From positions 1-64,000 of the forward strand of contig CAJTGI010000006.1 in NCBI GenBank assembly GCA_910575435.1: a stretch of DNA of 64,000 nucleotides, written 5' to 3'. A program made the position numbers and the translations under genes. Of this stretch, positions 25,572 through 33,866 are shown piece after piece (the first letter of the stretch is position 1; each line of letters begins with the position of its first letter). This DNA comes from Clostridiaceae bacterium. GTDB taxonomy: Bacteria; Bacillota; Clostridia; Lachnospirales; Lachnospiraceae. The notes beneath the pieces were generated by a model, which had not been told where the DNA came from, did no database searches, and saw only the letters and a list, made by a program, of their open reading frames with translations.

Positions 25572-26918
25572 TTATTTTACTTTCTTGTATCCAGATTTCT
25601 TAATCTGTGCTACTGTGTACTTCTTGTTGGCCTTCTTGCCAGTAACCTTGATGGTCTTCTTGCATCCCTTGAATGCGCCCTTAGTTACCTTTACTTTCTG
25701 GGAAACCTTAACGCTTTTAAGCTTCTTGCATCCCTTGAATGCAGATTTGCCAATCTTCTTAACCTTGCTGCCAAGAGTAATTTTAGACAGGCTTGTGCAT
25801 CCCTCAAAGGTGCTAGTAGCTATTGACTTTATAGCCTTATTGTAAGTAATGCCAGTCAGCTTGGTACACTTCTTAAATGCGCTGGAACCGATGGATGTAA
25901 TGGTAGAGCCTACTTTTACCTTCTTCAACTTCTTGCAGTTCTCGAATGCCTTTGCGCCGATGCCTGTAACATCATACTTGCAGTTGTCTGTGTTTGTAGC
26001 TACGGCAACGGTAGATACAGAAGATTTGCTTGCTGCTGCGGGAGCAAGGCCGGAAATCACTGCCTTACCTTTCTTGCCGTCGCTCATGCTTCTCTCGGTA
26101 ACTTTGTACTTGAAGTCTCCAGAAGTGAATGAGGAACCTTCAGCAATGCCGTTAGGCACAGAAATAACTGGCTTTGGAGCGCCGAAGTCCACGCCTGAAA
26201 TATGGAATGTGATTCTCATGCTCTTCTTCGGGAATCTCTTATACTTTGCCAGTGTATTGTCAAGCACTTTTCCTTTTGTGCCATGCTCGGCTGACCAAGA
26301 TTGAAAAATTTCAAAATTGGAAGCGCCGTAACAGGTCTTCTTTTCCGTATTGCGTGGAGCTTCCGCCATTTCAGCAAAAGGCGTCGTCTCATCGTCTAAA
26401 TATACTTTAACATTTGTACACTTGACGGTCTTGTTGTCAAATGGGATATCGGTGGAAATCACCAACTGGTTCCACATCTCATCCTTTATAACTTTGTCCG
26501 CCAGAGCCATGTTGCCAATGGAGATTTCATAATCGCCTTCCTTGGTCATCTTGGCATCCTTGATGTTGCCATCAATTGCCTGAAATTTAAAAAGCTCTTT
26601 ATCATTTTCATCAGTATAGCCGTTAAGAACCCAGTTTTTCAAATAGTTAAATTGTATTTTTTCTTTGGCATCATTTTTCAGTTCATAGGTAGCGCCAGGA
26701 CCCTTGCCGCCGTCCAGTCCGCCACTTGTACCATCAGTCCACTGGTTACGATAAGCAAAAATCCCGCTAGTCTGGAAAACAAAGTAGGCATTGTATGTTG
26801 CAACGGAATCTGCTGCCTTCGCTGTCTTCTGGCTCTGAGGAGCAAATGAGACAGCCCCTGTGATTGCCATAGCTGATGTCAGGACAAGAGCCATGGACTT
26901 TTTAAAAAGTCTTTTCAT
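25572..26918 (-). CDS. secreted leucine-rich repeat (BspA-like) surface protein
   Basis: 448 residues. Signal peptide (MKRLFKKSMALVLTSAMAITG, cleavage near AKAADS). A unique N-terminal domain (about 40-240), then a linker, then five or six BspA/LRR_5 repeats of the form IGAKAFENCKKLKKVKVG (about 330-440). The C-terminus is extremely Lys-rich (KKANKKYTVAQIKKSGYKKVK), which may hold the protein on the anionic cell wall. A related LRR plus Lys-rich tail ends the GH59-like protein at 43406. AAAGGAGG precedes the MKRLF start. Confidence 0.82.
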   Translation of the reverse strand: MKRLFKKSMALVLTSAMAITGAVSFAPQSQKTAKAADSVATYNAYFVFQTSGIFAYRNQWTDGTSGGLDGGKGPGATYELKNDAKEKIQFNYLKNWVLNGYTDENDKELFKFQAIDGNIKDAKMTKEGDYEISIGNMALADKVIKDEMWNQLVISTDIPFDNKTVKCTNVKVYLDDETTPFAEMAEAPRNTEKKTCYGASNFEIFQSWSAEHGTKGKVLDNTLAKYKRFPKKSMRITFHISGVDFGAPKPVISVPNGIAEGSSFTSGDFKYKVTERSMSDGKKGKAVISGLAPAAASKSSVSTVAVATNTDNCKYDVTGIGAKAFENCKKLKKVKVGSTITSIGSSAFKKCTKLTGITYNKAIKSIATSTFEGCTSLSKITLGSKVKKIGKSAFKGCKKLKSVKVSQKVKVTKGAFKGCKKTIKVTGKKANKKYTVAQIKKSGYKKVK

Positions 26919-27430
26919 GAAAAATCCTCCTTTAAAATAATATCTGTGTTGTGTTTTGCTAATCAAGTGAAGAATTTGTAAAAAACTGCTCACGGATTAA
27001 CTGACTGGCGTTCTTCCTACAGACTCAAGAAAATATAAGCCATACACGTAAAATAAAAACGCCCGTTACATTTCATTATAATAGTTTTGGCAAAAAATGA
27101 AAATGGAATAAATGGTTGTCTATTTGTCATTTTTTGCTATGCCATTATTAGAAATGCAATCCTGTGTCGTTCGTTATATAGTAGTTTCATTTATATTCTA
27201 TATTATAATGATATATTTGACAAGATGGTGGCAAATATTTCATTTTTATTTTGCAGGAATGCTTGCCTGCCTGCTTCAAAGCGAAGAGCGTGAGTTATTC
27301 ATTTTTCATTAGGCGTGATTGTAGTTTTGCCTAGCGTGATGTTTGCGAATCTGTCAGAACTTCGCATTTTATTTAAGGATTATTTAATATTTCTTCTGAT
27401 ATACTCTGGGGGAAGGAAAGGAGTGAGAGC
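26919..27430. other. intergenic region, about 510 bp, no gene seen
   Basis: A/T-rich gap between two divergent genes. It must contain the promoters of the LRR gene (minus) and the FtsX-like permease gene (plus); TATACT at about 27399-27404 is a possible -10 element for the latter. The short ORFs here have no ribosome binding site or recognisable sequence. Confidence 0.5.
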
Positions 27431-29779
27431 ATGTATTTTCAAATATTGGAAAGAGATTTGAAGAGAAAGAAGACAATGAATGTTATTCTGCTGATTTTTA
27501 TCCTGCTGGCAGTCACATTCATCGCAAGCAGCGTTAATAACATGGTTTCCGTGGTGACAACTTTGGATTCCTATCTGGAGAAGGCAAATATTCCGGAATA
27601 CTGCTTCTCTACCATGGATGGCAGAGAAATGAAAAGATTTGAAAGATTTGCCAGGGAGAGAGATTATGATTACCGCTGTCTGGAAATGTTGCAAATTAAC
27701 CCTCAGGATATCAAGATTGATGGAAGGGCTTTTGCGTATTCTAACAGTGCCTACATTTCTAGCCTGAAAAATTCTACGAAGGTTTTTGATGAGGAGGAGC
27801 AAAACATTACTCGGGTTGGCAGGGGTGAGATCTATGTCGCGGCAGAACTGTTTTATTCTGACCAGTTTCATATGAAAAAGGGGAGCAGGATTAAGATATC
27901 TCTGGATGGCAAGACCAGGGAGTTTACGCTAAAGGGATGTATGAAGGATGCCATGTTTGGCTCTTCTATGATTGGCATGACTAGGATGCTTGTGAGCGAG
28001 GAGGATTTTGCGTATTTCCGCAAGGATGCCAGTGCTATGATGTATTTTGTGGGCGTATATGAAGATGCAAAAGATTTTAAGGGGGAATTTGGAAAATTGA
28101 TGCTGAATACGCTGTTCGGCTTTGATGGGGACGAGATTCAGTTCATGTATCTGATGGATATGCTTACCGCGGCTATTATCTTGATTGTGAGCGTGTGCCT
28201 GATTCTCATTTCCATGGTGATGCTGCATTTTATGATTCGATTTTCCATTGCTGAGGAATTTCGGGAGATTGGCGTGATGAAGGCTATTGGAATATCTAAT
28301 TTCCGGATCAGGGGGCTTTATATTACTAAGTATTTCGCAATTTCTATGGCAGGGATGGTTATTGGCTTTTTGGTGAGCATTCCCTTTGGAAATCTGATGC
28401 TTGACGGCGCTTCCCGCAATATGATTATGGCCCGTGTGGGTGTCTGGCTGAACTTGCTGTGTGCTATTGTGGCGGCAATGGGGGTGGTGTGGTTCTGCTA
28501 TCTGTGCACTGGCAAGGTGAAGAGCCTGTCGCCGGTGGATGCCATAAGGAAGGGGGAGAATGGGGAGCGGTTTTCTAAGAAGGGTTTTTTCCGCCTGGGC
28601 AGAGGCAGGCTGCGGCCAGTGTTCTTTCTGGCCATCAATGATATATTCAGCGGAGCCGGGAGATTTTTTTCCATGCTCTTAATCTTTACCCTAGGCATAC
28701 TGCTAATTATTATTCCGGTAAATAGCATCAATACCTTGCGGTCTGATGGGCTGCTCAGCTGGTTTAATATGGCACCCTGCGACCATGTTCTGGATAAGGA
28801 GACTATATTCACATCCGTGGGTAACAGTAAGGAGAGGCTGGAAAATGATCTGGAAGAAATTAGGGGCGTGCTGCGGGATGATGGCATCCGGGCGAAAGTG
28901 TTTCGGGAAGTGATGTATCGCATGAGCATTTCCTATCAGGATAAGACGATGAGTTCCCTGGCTTTCATCGGAGTGGGGGATGTAGAGGCAGATGCGTATG
29001 CCTATCTGGAGGGGACGGCGCCCCAGAGGGCGGACGAGGTGGCCATTACCAAAGTGGTGTCGGAAAAGATTGGCGCTAAGATTGGTGATGACGTGGAGAT
29101 AAAGAATGGGGAGCGAACAAAGACCTACAGGGTGACGGCTATCAACCAGTCCATGAACAATATGGGGGAGGGCATTCGATTTTATCAGGAGGAGGCATTG
29201 GATTTTTCCTATGCTGCTGGATGCTTTGGCACCCAGATTCAGTATCAGGATGGTCCGGATGCCGGGGAAAAGGATCGGAGGAAGGAGTTCTTAAAACAGC
29301 GTTTTCAGGATTACAAGACGTATACTGCAGGAGAGTATATCAATCAGATGATCGGGGATGCGGCAGGGCAAATGGATGGCATGCGGCAGATGATCGTGCT
29401 GGTGGTGCTTGTCATTAATATTCTGGTGACGGTGCTGATGGTGAAAAGTTTTATTACGAAGGAAAAGGGGGAGATTGGAATGCTGAAGGCGATTGGATTT
29501 GGCAATGGCTCTTTGGTAATCTGGCAATCTTTGCGCATTGGCATTGTTCTGCTGATGGCCACGGTGCTAGCGGTGCTTTTGTCCACGCCCCTGTCCCAGG
29601 TATCGGTGGCATATGTCTTTCAGATGATGGGGGCATATCATATTGAGTTTGAGATTAAACCTTTGGAGGTATACGTGCTGTATCCGCTATTGGTGCTTGT
29701 GGTGACTACTGCTACGGGGATGCTGGCATCCCTGCAGATTAGAAAGATTTCTCCTTCGGAAACTTCAAATATTGAGTGA
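27431..29779 (+). CDS. FtsX-family ABC transporter permease
   Basis: 782 residues with two FtsX-type units. TM1 at about 18-38, an extracytoplasmic domain, a block of three helices at about 235-365 (EIGVMKAIGISN), a second helix at about 415-435, another external domain, and a final three-helix block at about 655-775 (EIGMLKAIGFGN). It pairs with the ATPase encoded downstream. With the response regulator, kinase and transpeptidase genes that follow, it looks like an envelope-stress or peptide-defence module of the Bce/Vex type. GGAGTGAGAGC precedes the ATG. Confidence 0.85.
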   Translation: MYFQILERDLKRKKTMNVILLIFILLAVTFIASSVNNMVSVVTTLDSYLEKANIPEYCFSTMDGREMKRFERFARERDYDYRCLEMLQINPQDIKIDGRAFAYSNSAYISSLKNSTKVFDEEEQNITRVGRGEIYVAAELFYSDQFHMKKGSRIKISLDGKTREFTLKGCMKDAMFGSSMIGMTRMLVSEEDFAYFRKDASAMMYFVGVYEDAKDFKGEFGKLMLNTLFGFDGDEIQFMYLMDMLTAAIILIVSVCLILISMVMLHFMIRFSIAEEFREIGVMKAIGISNFRIRGLYITKYFAISMAGMVIGFLVSIPFGNLMLDGASRNMIMARVGVWLNLLCAIVAAMGVVWFCYLCTGKVKSLSPVDAIRKGENGERFSKKGFFRLGRGRLRPVFFLAINDIFSGAGRFFSMLLIFTLGILLIIIPVNSINTLRSDGLLSWFNMAPCDHVLDKETIFTSVGNSKERLENDLEEIRGVLRDDGIRAKVFREVMYRMSISYQDKTMSSLAFIGVGDVEADAYAYLEGTAPQRADEVAITKVVSEKIGAKIGDDVEIKNGERTKTYRVTAINQSMNNMGEGIRFYQEEALDFSYAAGCFGTQIQYQDGPDAGEKDRRKEFLKQRFQDYKTYTAGEYINQMIGDAAGQMDGMRQMIVLVVLVINILVTVLMVKSFITKEKGEIGMLKAIGFGNGSLVIWQSLRIGIVLLMATVLAVLLSTPLSQVSVAYVFQMMGAYHIEFEIKPLEVYVLYPLLVLVVTTATGMLASLQIRKISPSETSNIE

Positions 29780-29836
29780 GGAAAAACTATTTTGCGAATT
29801 ATGTCAAGGACAGAAGTCCTATCGTATAAAGAGTGG

Positions 29837-29856
29837 CTTGACTCTGGCATTATGAT
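29837..29856 (+). promoter_or_regulatory. candidate MerR-type operator before the ABC ATPase gene
   Basis: CTTGACTCT-GG-CATTATGAT is identical at 18 of 20 positions to the site at 35939-35958 that overlaps the promoter of the MerR-family gene. No good -10 is seen here, so it may be an operator only. Confidence 0.35.
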
Positions 29857-29917
29857 GTACGGTGAAAGCCTGTAAATGAATGATTTGGAATATGGAAAAA
29901 GGAAGGATGTGCTGAAT

Positions 29918-30685
29918 ATGAGTGAGGTATTGAAGGTAAAAGATTTGTGCAAGACATATATTATTAACAAGCGTCAGAACAATGTGCTGCGAAATGTGAA
30001 TTTTTCGGTGTCTCAGGGGGAGATGCTGGGAGTGATGGGGCCGTCTGGATCGGGGAAGTCAACTTTGCTGTATTCTGTTTCCGGCATGGATTCCTTCACT
30101 GCGGGAGAGGTGGAATTTCAGGGTAGGAGCATTGCAAAGATGAGCAAGAGGGAATTGGCCGCGCTGCGCCTGGATGGCATGGGATTTATCTTTCAGCAGA
30201 TGTATATGTTAAAAAACCTTTCCATTCTGGATAATGTCATTCTTCCCGCCTGCCAGTCCCGGAAGAGGCGGGAGAGCCGGAAAGAGGTGGTCTCCAGGGG
30301 CGAGGCTCTTATGAGAAAGCTAGGCATTATCGAGATTGGGGACAATGATATCAACGAGGTGTCTGGGGGCCAGCTGCAGAGGGCATGCATCTGCCGCAGC
30401 ATGATGAATCATCCGGATATCATATTTGCAGACGAGCCTACCGGTGCCCTGAACCGTGCTTCTTCCGAGGAAGTGATGGAGGAACTGGCAAAGCTGAATG
30501 GGGAGGGGACGACGATTATGCTGGTTACCCATGACGTGAAGGTTGCGGCGAAATGCACGAGAATCTTATATATGGATGACGGAAATATTGCCGGGGAGAA
30601 GGTTATGGGCAAATACACCACCCAGAAGGAACTTCGGGAGCGGGAGCGTGCCGTGAGCGGCTGGCTGATGGAATTGGGCTGGTAA
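29918..30685 (+). CDS. ABC transporter ATP-binding protein
   Basis: 255 residues, MacB/LolD class. Walker A is GPSGSGKST, the signature is VSGGQLQRACICRS, Walker B is IIFADEPTGALN (Asn in place of the usual Asp after the D-loop Leu), and the H-loop is LVTHD. The ATG at 29918 is chosen (AAGGAAGG upstream); an earlier in-frame ATG at 29876 has none. It powers the FtsX-like permease encoded 138 nt upstream. Confidence 0.88.
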   Translation: MSEVLKVKDLCKTYIINKRQNNVLRNVNFSVSQGEMLGVMGPSGSGKSTLLYSVSGMDSFTAGEVEFQGRSIAKMSKRELAALRLDGMGFIFQQMYMLKNLSILDNVILPACQSRKRRESRKEVVSRGEALMRKLGIIEIGDNDINEVSGGQLQRACICRSMMNHPDIIFADEPTGALNRASSEEVMEELAKLNGEGTTIMLVTHDVKVAAKCTRILYMDDGNIAGEKVMGKYTTQKELRERERAVSGWLMELGW

Positions 30686-30766
30686 AACATACTATAGACA
30701 GAGTGGTGGAAATGGCGATAGAATATATTTGCAGACGTGGAAAAGACAAAGGAAGGCTTGGTTTTT

Positions 30767-31429
30767 ATGACGGACATTTTAATTGTAGAAGATCAGAGGG
30801 ATATCTCTTCTCTGCTATGCGATTTCCTTCGGGCTGAAAACTATATTGTCACTGTGGCTGAGGATGGGGAAAAGGCTCTGGCGCTGTATGAGAAGTACGG
30901 CGCCAAACTTGTGCTTTTGGATGTCATGCTGCCGGGAATGGATGGGTTTGCGGTGTGTTCCGGCATCCGAAAGCTGGGGGATGTGCCAATTATCATCCTC
31001 AGTGCCAGGACAGAGAAGGATGATAAATTGAATGGGCTGATTCTGGGGGCGGATGACTATATGGAGAAGCCCTTTGACATTGACATTCTGCTGGCAAAGA
31101 TCAGGGGCATATTCAAGCGGCGATATTCTATGGAAGACGTGGTGGCGGGAAATCTGCGCATTGATCAGGAGAGGCGGATGGTCTACAAGGATGGCATTCT
31201 TTTGAATATGACGGCGAAAGAGTTTGATCTTCTGCTGCTCCTGGTGGAAAATGAGGGAAAGGTGATGAGGAAGGAATCTATCTTTCAGCAAGTGTGGGGA
31301 AGCGATAGCGTTTCAGAACCCCAGACGCTTACAGTGCATGTGAAGTGGTTGCGGGAAAAGATCGAGGAAGACCCGGCAAATCCTAAGAAAATACAGACTG
31401 TGTGGGGCGTGGGATATCGTTTCGGATAG
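30767..31429 (+). CDS. OmpR family response regulator
   Basis: 220 residues. Receiver domain (about 1-115) with the phospho-acceptor Asp in LVLLDVMLPGMDG and the DDYMEKPFD switch segment. C-terminal winged-helix domain (about 130-218) with VHVKWLREKIE. It pairs with the kinase gene 104 nt downstream. Likely target: the ABC transporter genes just upstream. AAGGAAGG lies 10 nt before the ATG. Confidence 0.92.
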   Translation: MTDILIVEDQRDISSLLCDFLRAENYIVTVAEDGEKALALYEKYGAKLVLLDVMLPGMDGFAVCSGIRKLGDVPIIILSARTEKDDKLNGLILGADDYMEKPFDIDILLAKIRGIFKRRYSMEDVVAGNLRIDQERRMVYKDGILLNMTAKEFDLLLLLVENEGKVMRKESIFQQVWGSDSVSEPQTLTVHVKWLREKIEEDPANPKKIQTVWGVGYRFG

Positions 31430-31533
31430 TAACGAAATATTTTCTTTCAAAAATGATGGAATCATGTTAAACTAGTAAAAATAAGTTGCCACTAAGGCAA
31501 CGGGCGGCATCTTTGCAGAAATGGGGATGGGCG

Positions 31534-32775
31534 ATGAAGAGTTTTGATTGGCTGCTCGCAGTGGCTTTGTTGTGTACAGTGTCATGCTTTGCGGGCTGCA
31601 ACCTGTATCTGTCCTCTCTGTTTTCCAGGGATGGGAGCAGGGAATATCGGGTGGAGGCGGACCGGGCGGCGGCAGATGTGGAAGAATATGGATGGGAGCA
31701 TGTGGATTTGTCCTCCTATCCCTCTATTGTGGGGATTTACCCTATGGAGGAGGAGGGAGGGGATTTTTTTCGTGCGGATCGGGATTACATCATCAGGGAA
31801 ATTGGCGGCAGGCTCTATCGGATCGAATATGTTTCGGACGCATCTGCGGCAAAGAGGAAAGGGCAGACTGCGCTGGGAGCGAACCTTATATTGGGCTTAA
31901 TTGCCGCATTGGTGTTCGGGGTGCTGTTTTTTGTGCGTTTCAAGGTATTAAAGCCTTTTGAGCAACTGTCGGAGGTTCCCTACGCCCTCGCCAGGGGAAA
32001 TCTGTCCGTGCCTTTGCGGGAAGGGAAGAATCGATTTTTTGGAAAATTCGTGTGGGGACTGGATCTTTTGCGGGAAAATCTTGAGCAAAAGAAGCAGCGG
32101 GAACTGGCATTGCAGAAGGAGAAAAAGACATTAGTGCTCTCCATATCCCATGACATCAAGACCCCGCTGTCGGCGATCAAGTTATATGCTAAGGCATTGT
32201 CCAGAGGGCTGTATCCCGGCAGGGAGCGGGAGATTGGAGATAGCATAGATGGAAAGGCAGATGAGATTGAGAATTTTGTCAGCGAGATCATTCGAGCCAG
32301 CCATGAGGATATCCTCAGCCTCCCGGTGAATATGGGGGAATGCTTTCTGTCGGAAGTGCTGGGGGAGATTGAGGCGTACTATGGGGACAAGCTTTCTCTG
32401 GTAAAGACGGGATTATCCATAGGGGATTATTCTGACTGCCTTCTTCGGGGGGATCGGGATCGCCTTGTGGAAGTGGTACAGAATTTGATGGAAAATGCTA
32501 TGAAATATGGCGATGGCAGATGGATTGACATATCCCTTGCCCGGGAGGAGGATTGCTGCCTGATTGCTGTGAGGAATAGCGGCTGTAGCGTTGCGCAGGA
32601 GGAACTTGCCCACATTTTTGACAGTTTCTGGCGGGGGGCCAATGCGGAAAAGGTCAAGGGAAGCGGCCTGGGGCTGTATATCTGCCGGAAGCTGATGGAG
32701 AAGATGGATGGCGGCATTTTTGCCGAGGTCCGGGATGGGGAAATGTGCGTTACCGTGGTGGTGAGAAAGGCATGA
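31534..32775 (+). CDS. sensor histidine kinase
   Basis: About 413 residues. TM1 at about 5-25, an extracytoplasmic sensor of about 85 residues, TM2 at about 112-135, HAMP-like linker, HisKA with phospho-His in LSISHDIKTPLSAIK, and HATPase_c with NLMENAMKYG and GSGLGLYICRK. The ATG at 31534 is chosen for the membrane start; its ribosome binding site is weak (GGGGATGGG). A small hairpin GTTGCC...GGCAAC lies between the regulator and kinase genes. Confidence 0.88.
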   Translation: MKSFDWLLAVALLCTVSCFAGCNLYLSSLFSRDGSREYRVEADRAAADVEEYGWEHVDLSSYPSIVGIYPMEEEGGDFFRADRDYIIREIGGRLYRIEYVSDASAAKRKGQTALGANLILGLIAALVFGVLFFVRFKVLKPFEQLSEVPYALARGNLSVPLREGKNRFFGKFVWGLDLLRENLEQKKQRELALQKEKKTLVLSISHDIKTPLSAIKLYAKALSRGLYPGREREIGDSIDGKADEIENFVSEIIRASHEDILSLPVNMGECFLSEVLGEIEAYYGDKLSLVKTGLSIGDYSDCLLRGDRDRLVEVVQNLMENAMKYGDGRWIDISLAREEDCCLIAVRNSGCSVAQEELAHIFDSFWRGANAEKVKGSGLGLYICRKLMEKMDGGIFAEVRDGEMCVTVVVRKA

Positions 32776-32804
32776 AGAAATATTTGATATAGAGGGGGTT
32801 GAAC

Positions 32805-33761
32805 ATGAGGTTTAAGAGGGTACATACATATGGAATCTGGTTTATCGCGGGAGTTCTCCTAAGCTGTGGCTTCGTGCATAGCCGTACGGCGGAGGAGATG
32901 GAACGGGGAAATGGAAAGCCTGCCTCGGAGGAGCATGCTTATATAGGAAGCATTGCCTCTGCCGAGGAAAATGCCCAGGATGATGTTCTGGCGAGTCCCA
33001 CGCCAAAGGTAAAAGAGAAAGAGAGAGAGGGATGGCATAAGATTTCTTCTAAAAAGAAATATTATGTGAAGAGTAATGGAAAGCGCGCATTGGGATATAC
33101 TGAAATAGATGGGAACGGCTATTTCTTTGACCGAAAGACTTCTTTCTGCCTGGTGAAGAAATGGAAGTATGTGAAGTGGAGGGGCAAGAGGGTCAAGATG
33201 TATTTTGACGAGAAGGGAAAACGTTCCCTGGATGTTACGGGCAAACTGCCGAAATCTACCAGGTACCTGCTGGAAGTAAATCTCTCTGACAATGTGGTGG
33301 TGGCATATGCCAGGGATGGCGGGAAAGGCTATACCATTCCGGCAAAAGTCATGATTTGCTCCGGGGGGATGAAGGGGCATCGAACGATTACGGGAAATTA
33401 TCCAATTCTCAGAAGGGCGGGACGCTGGCATGTCCTTCGCTATCAATCCTATGGGCAGTTTGCCACCCGGATTCGGGGCCCGTATTTATTTCATTCCGTA
33501 ACTTATGACAGATATGGCAACCATTATTCCTTGCAGGCCAAAGAATATAAGAAATTGGGCAAGAGCGCTTCCCACGGCTGTGTTCGCCTGCAGGTGAAGG
33601 ATGCCAAGTGGATTTATGACAACAGTAGCCGCTGCAGCGCGAGATTGTACTATAAAAAAAATCAGAAGATTCCCTTTCCCCGGCCGAAGGCGGTCAAGAT
33701 TGGCAAAACAAAGGACGGGAAATATTTTGATCGGACGGATTCCGCTCGAAAAGCTTATTGA
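32805..33761 (+). CDS. L,D-transpeptidase with cell-wall-binding-type repeats
   Basis: 318 residues. N-terminal membrane anchor (WFIAGVLLSCGFVHS). A central stretch (about 80-145) of aromatic/glycine repeats (GWHKISSKKKYYV, GYFFDRKT, MYFDEKGKR) resembles choline/glucan-binding repeats. The C-terminal YkuD domain has the catalytic motif SHGCVRLQ with Cys at about 259. YkuD enzymes make 3-3 peptidoglycan crosslinks. It follows the two-component genes after only 29 nt, so wall remodelling may be one output of that module. GGGGG precedes the ATG. Confidence 0.9.
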   Translation: MRFKRVHTYGIWFIAGVLLSCGFVHSRTAEEMERGNGKPASEEHAYIGSIASAEENAQDDVLASPTPKVKEKEREGWHKISSKKKYYVKSNGKRALGYTEIDGNGYFFDRKTSFCLVKKWKYVKWRGKRVKMYFDEKGKRSLDVTGKLPKSTRYLLEVNLSDNVVVAYARDGGKGYTIPAKVMICSGGMKGHRTITGNYPILRRAGRWHVLRYQSYGQFATRIRGPYLFHSVTYDRYGNHYSLQAKEYKKLGKSASHGCVRLQVKDAKWIYDNSSRCSARLYYKKNQKIPFPRPKAVKIGKTKDGKYFDRTDSARKAY

Positions 33762-33866
33762 CTTTTTCTGGAAAAAAAATTATACTGGGTTGTGAATGTG
33801 GTCTGCTCATAGAACTGCCTGTATTTTCAATGCTGGCAGGACAATACAAGATAGGAGGTTTTTTCA

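Noticed and set aside
27087-27312. Two overlapping ORFs of about 66 codons in the gap before the FtsX-like permease
   Set aside because: Overlapping frames in A/T-rich DNA with no ribosome binding site or family resemblance.
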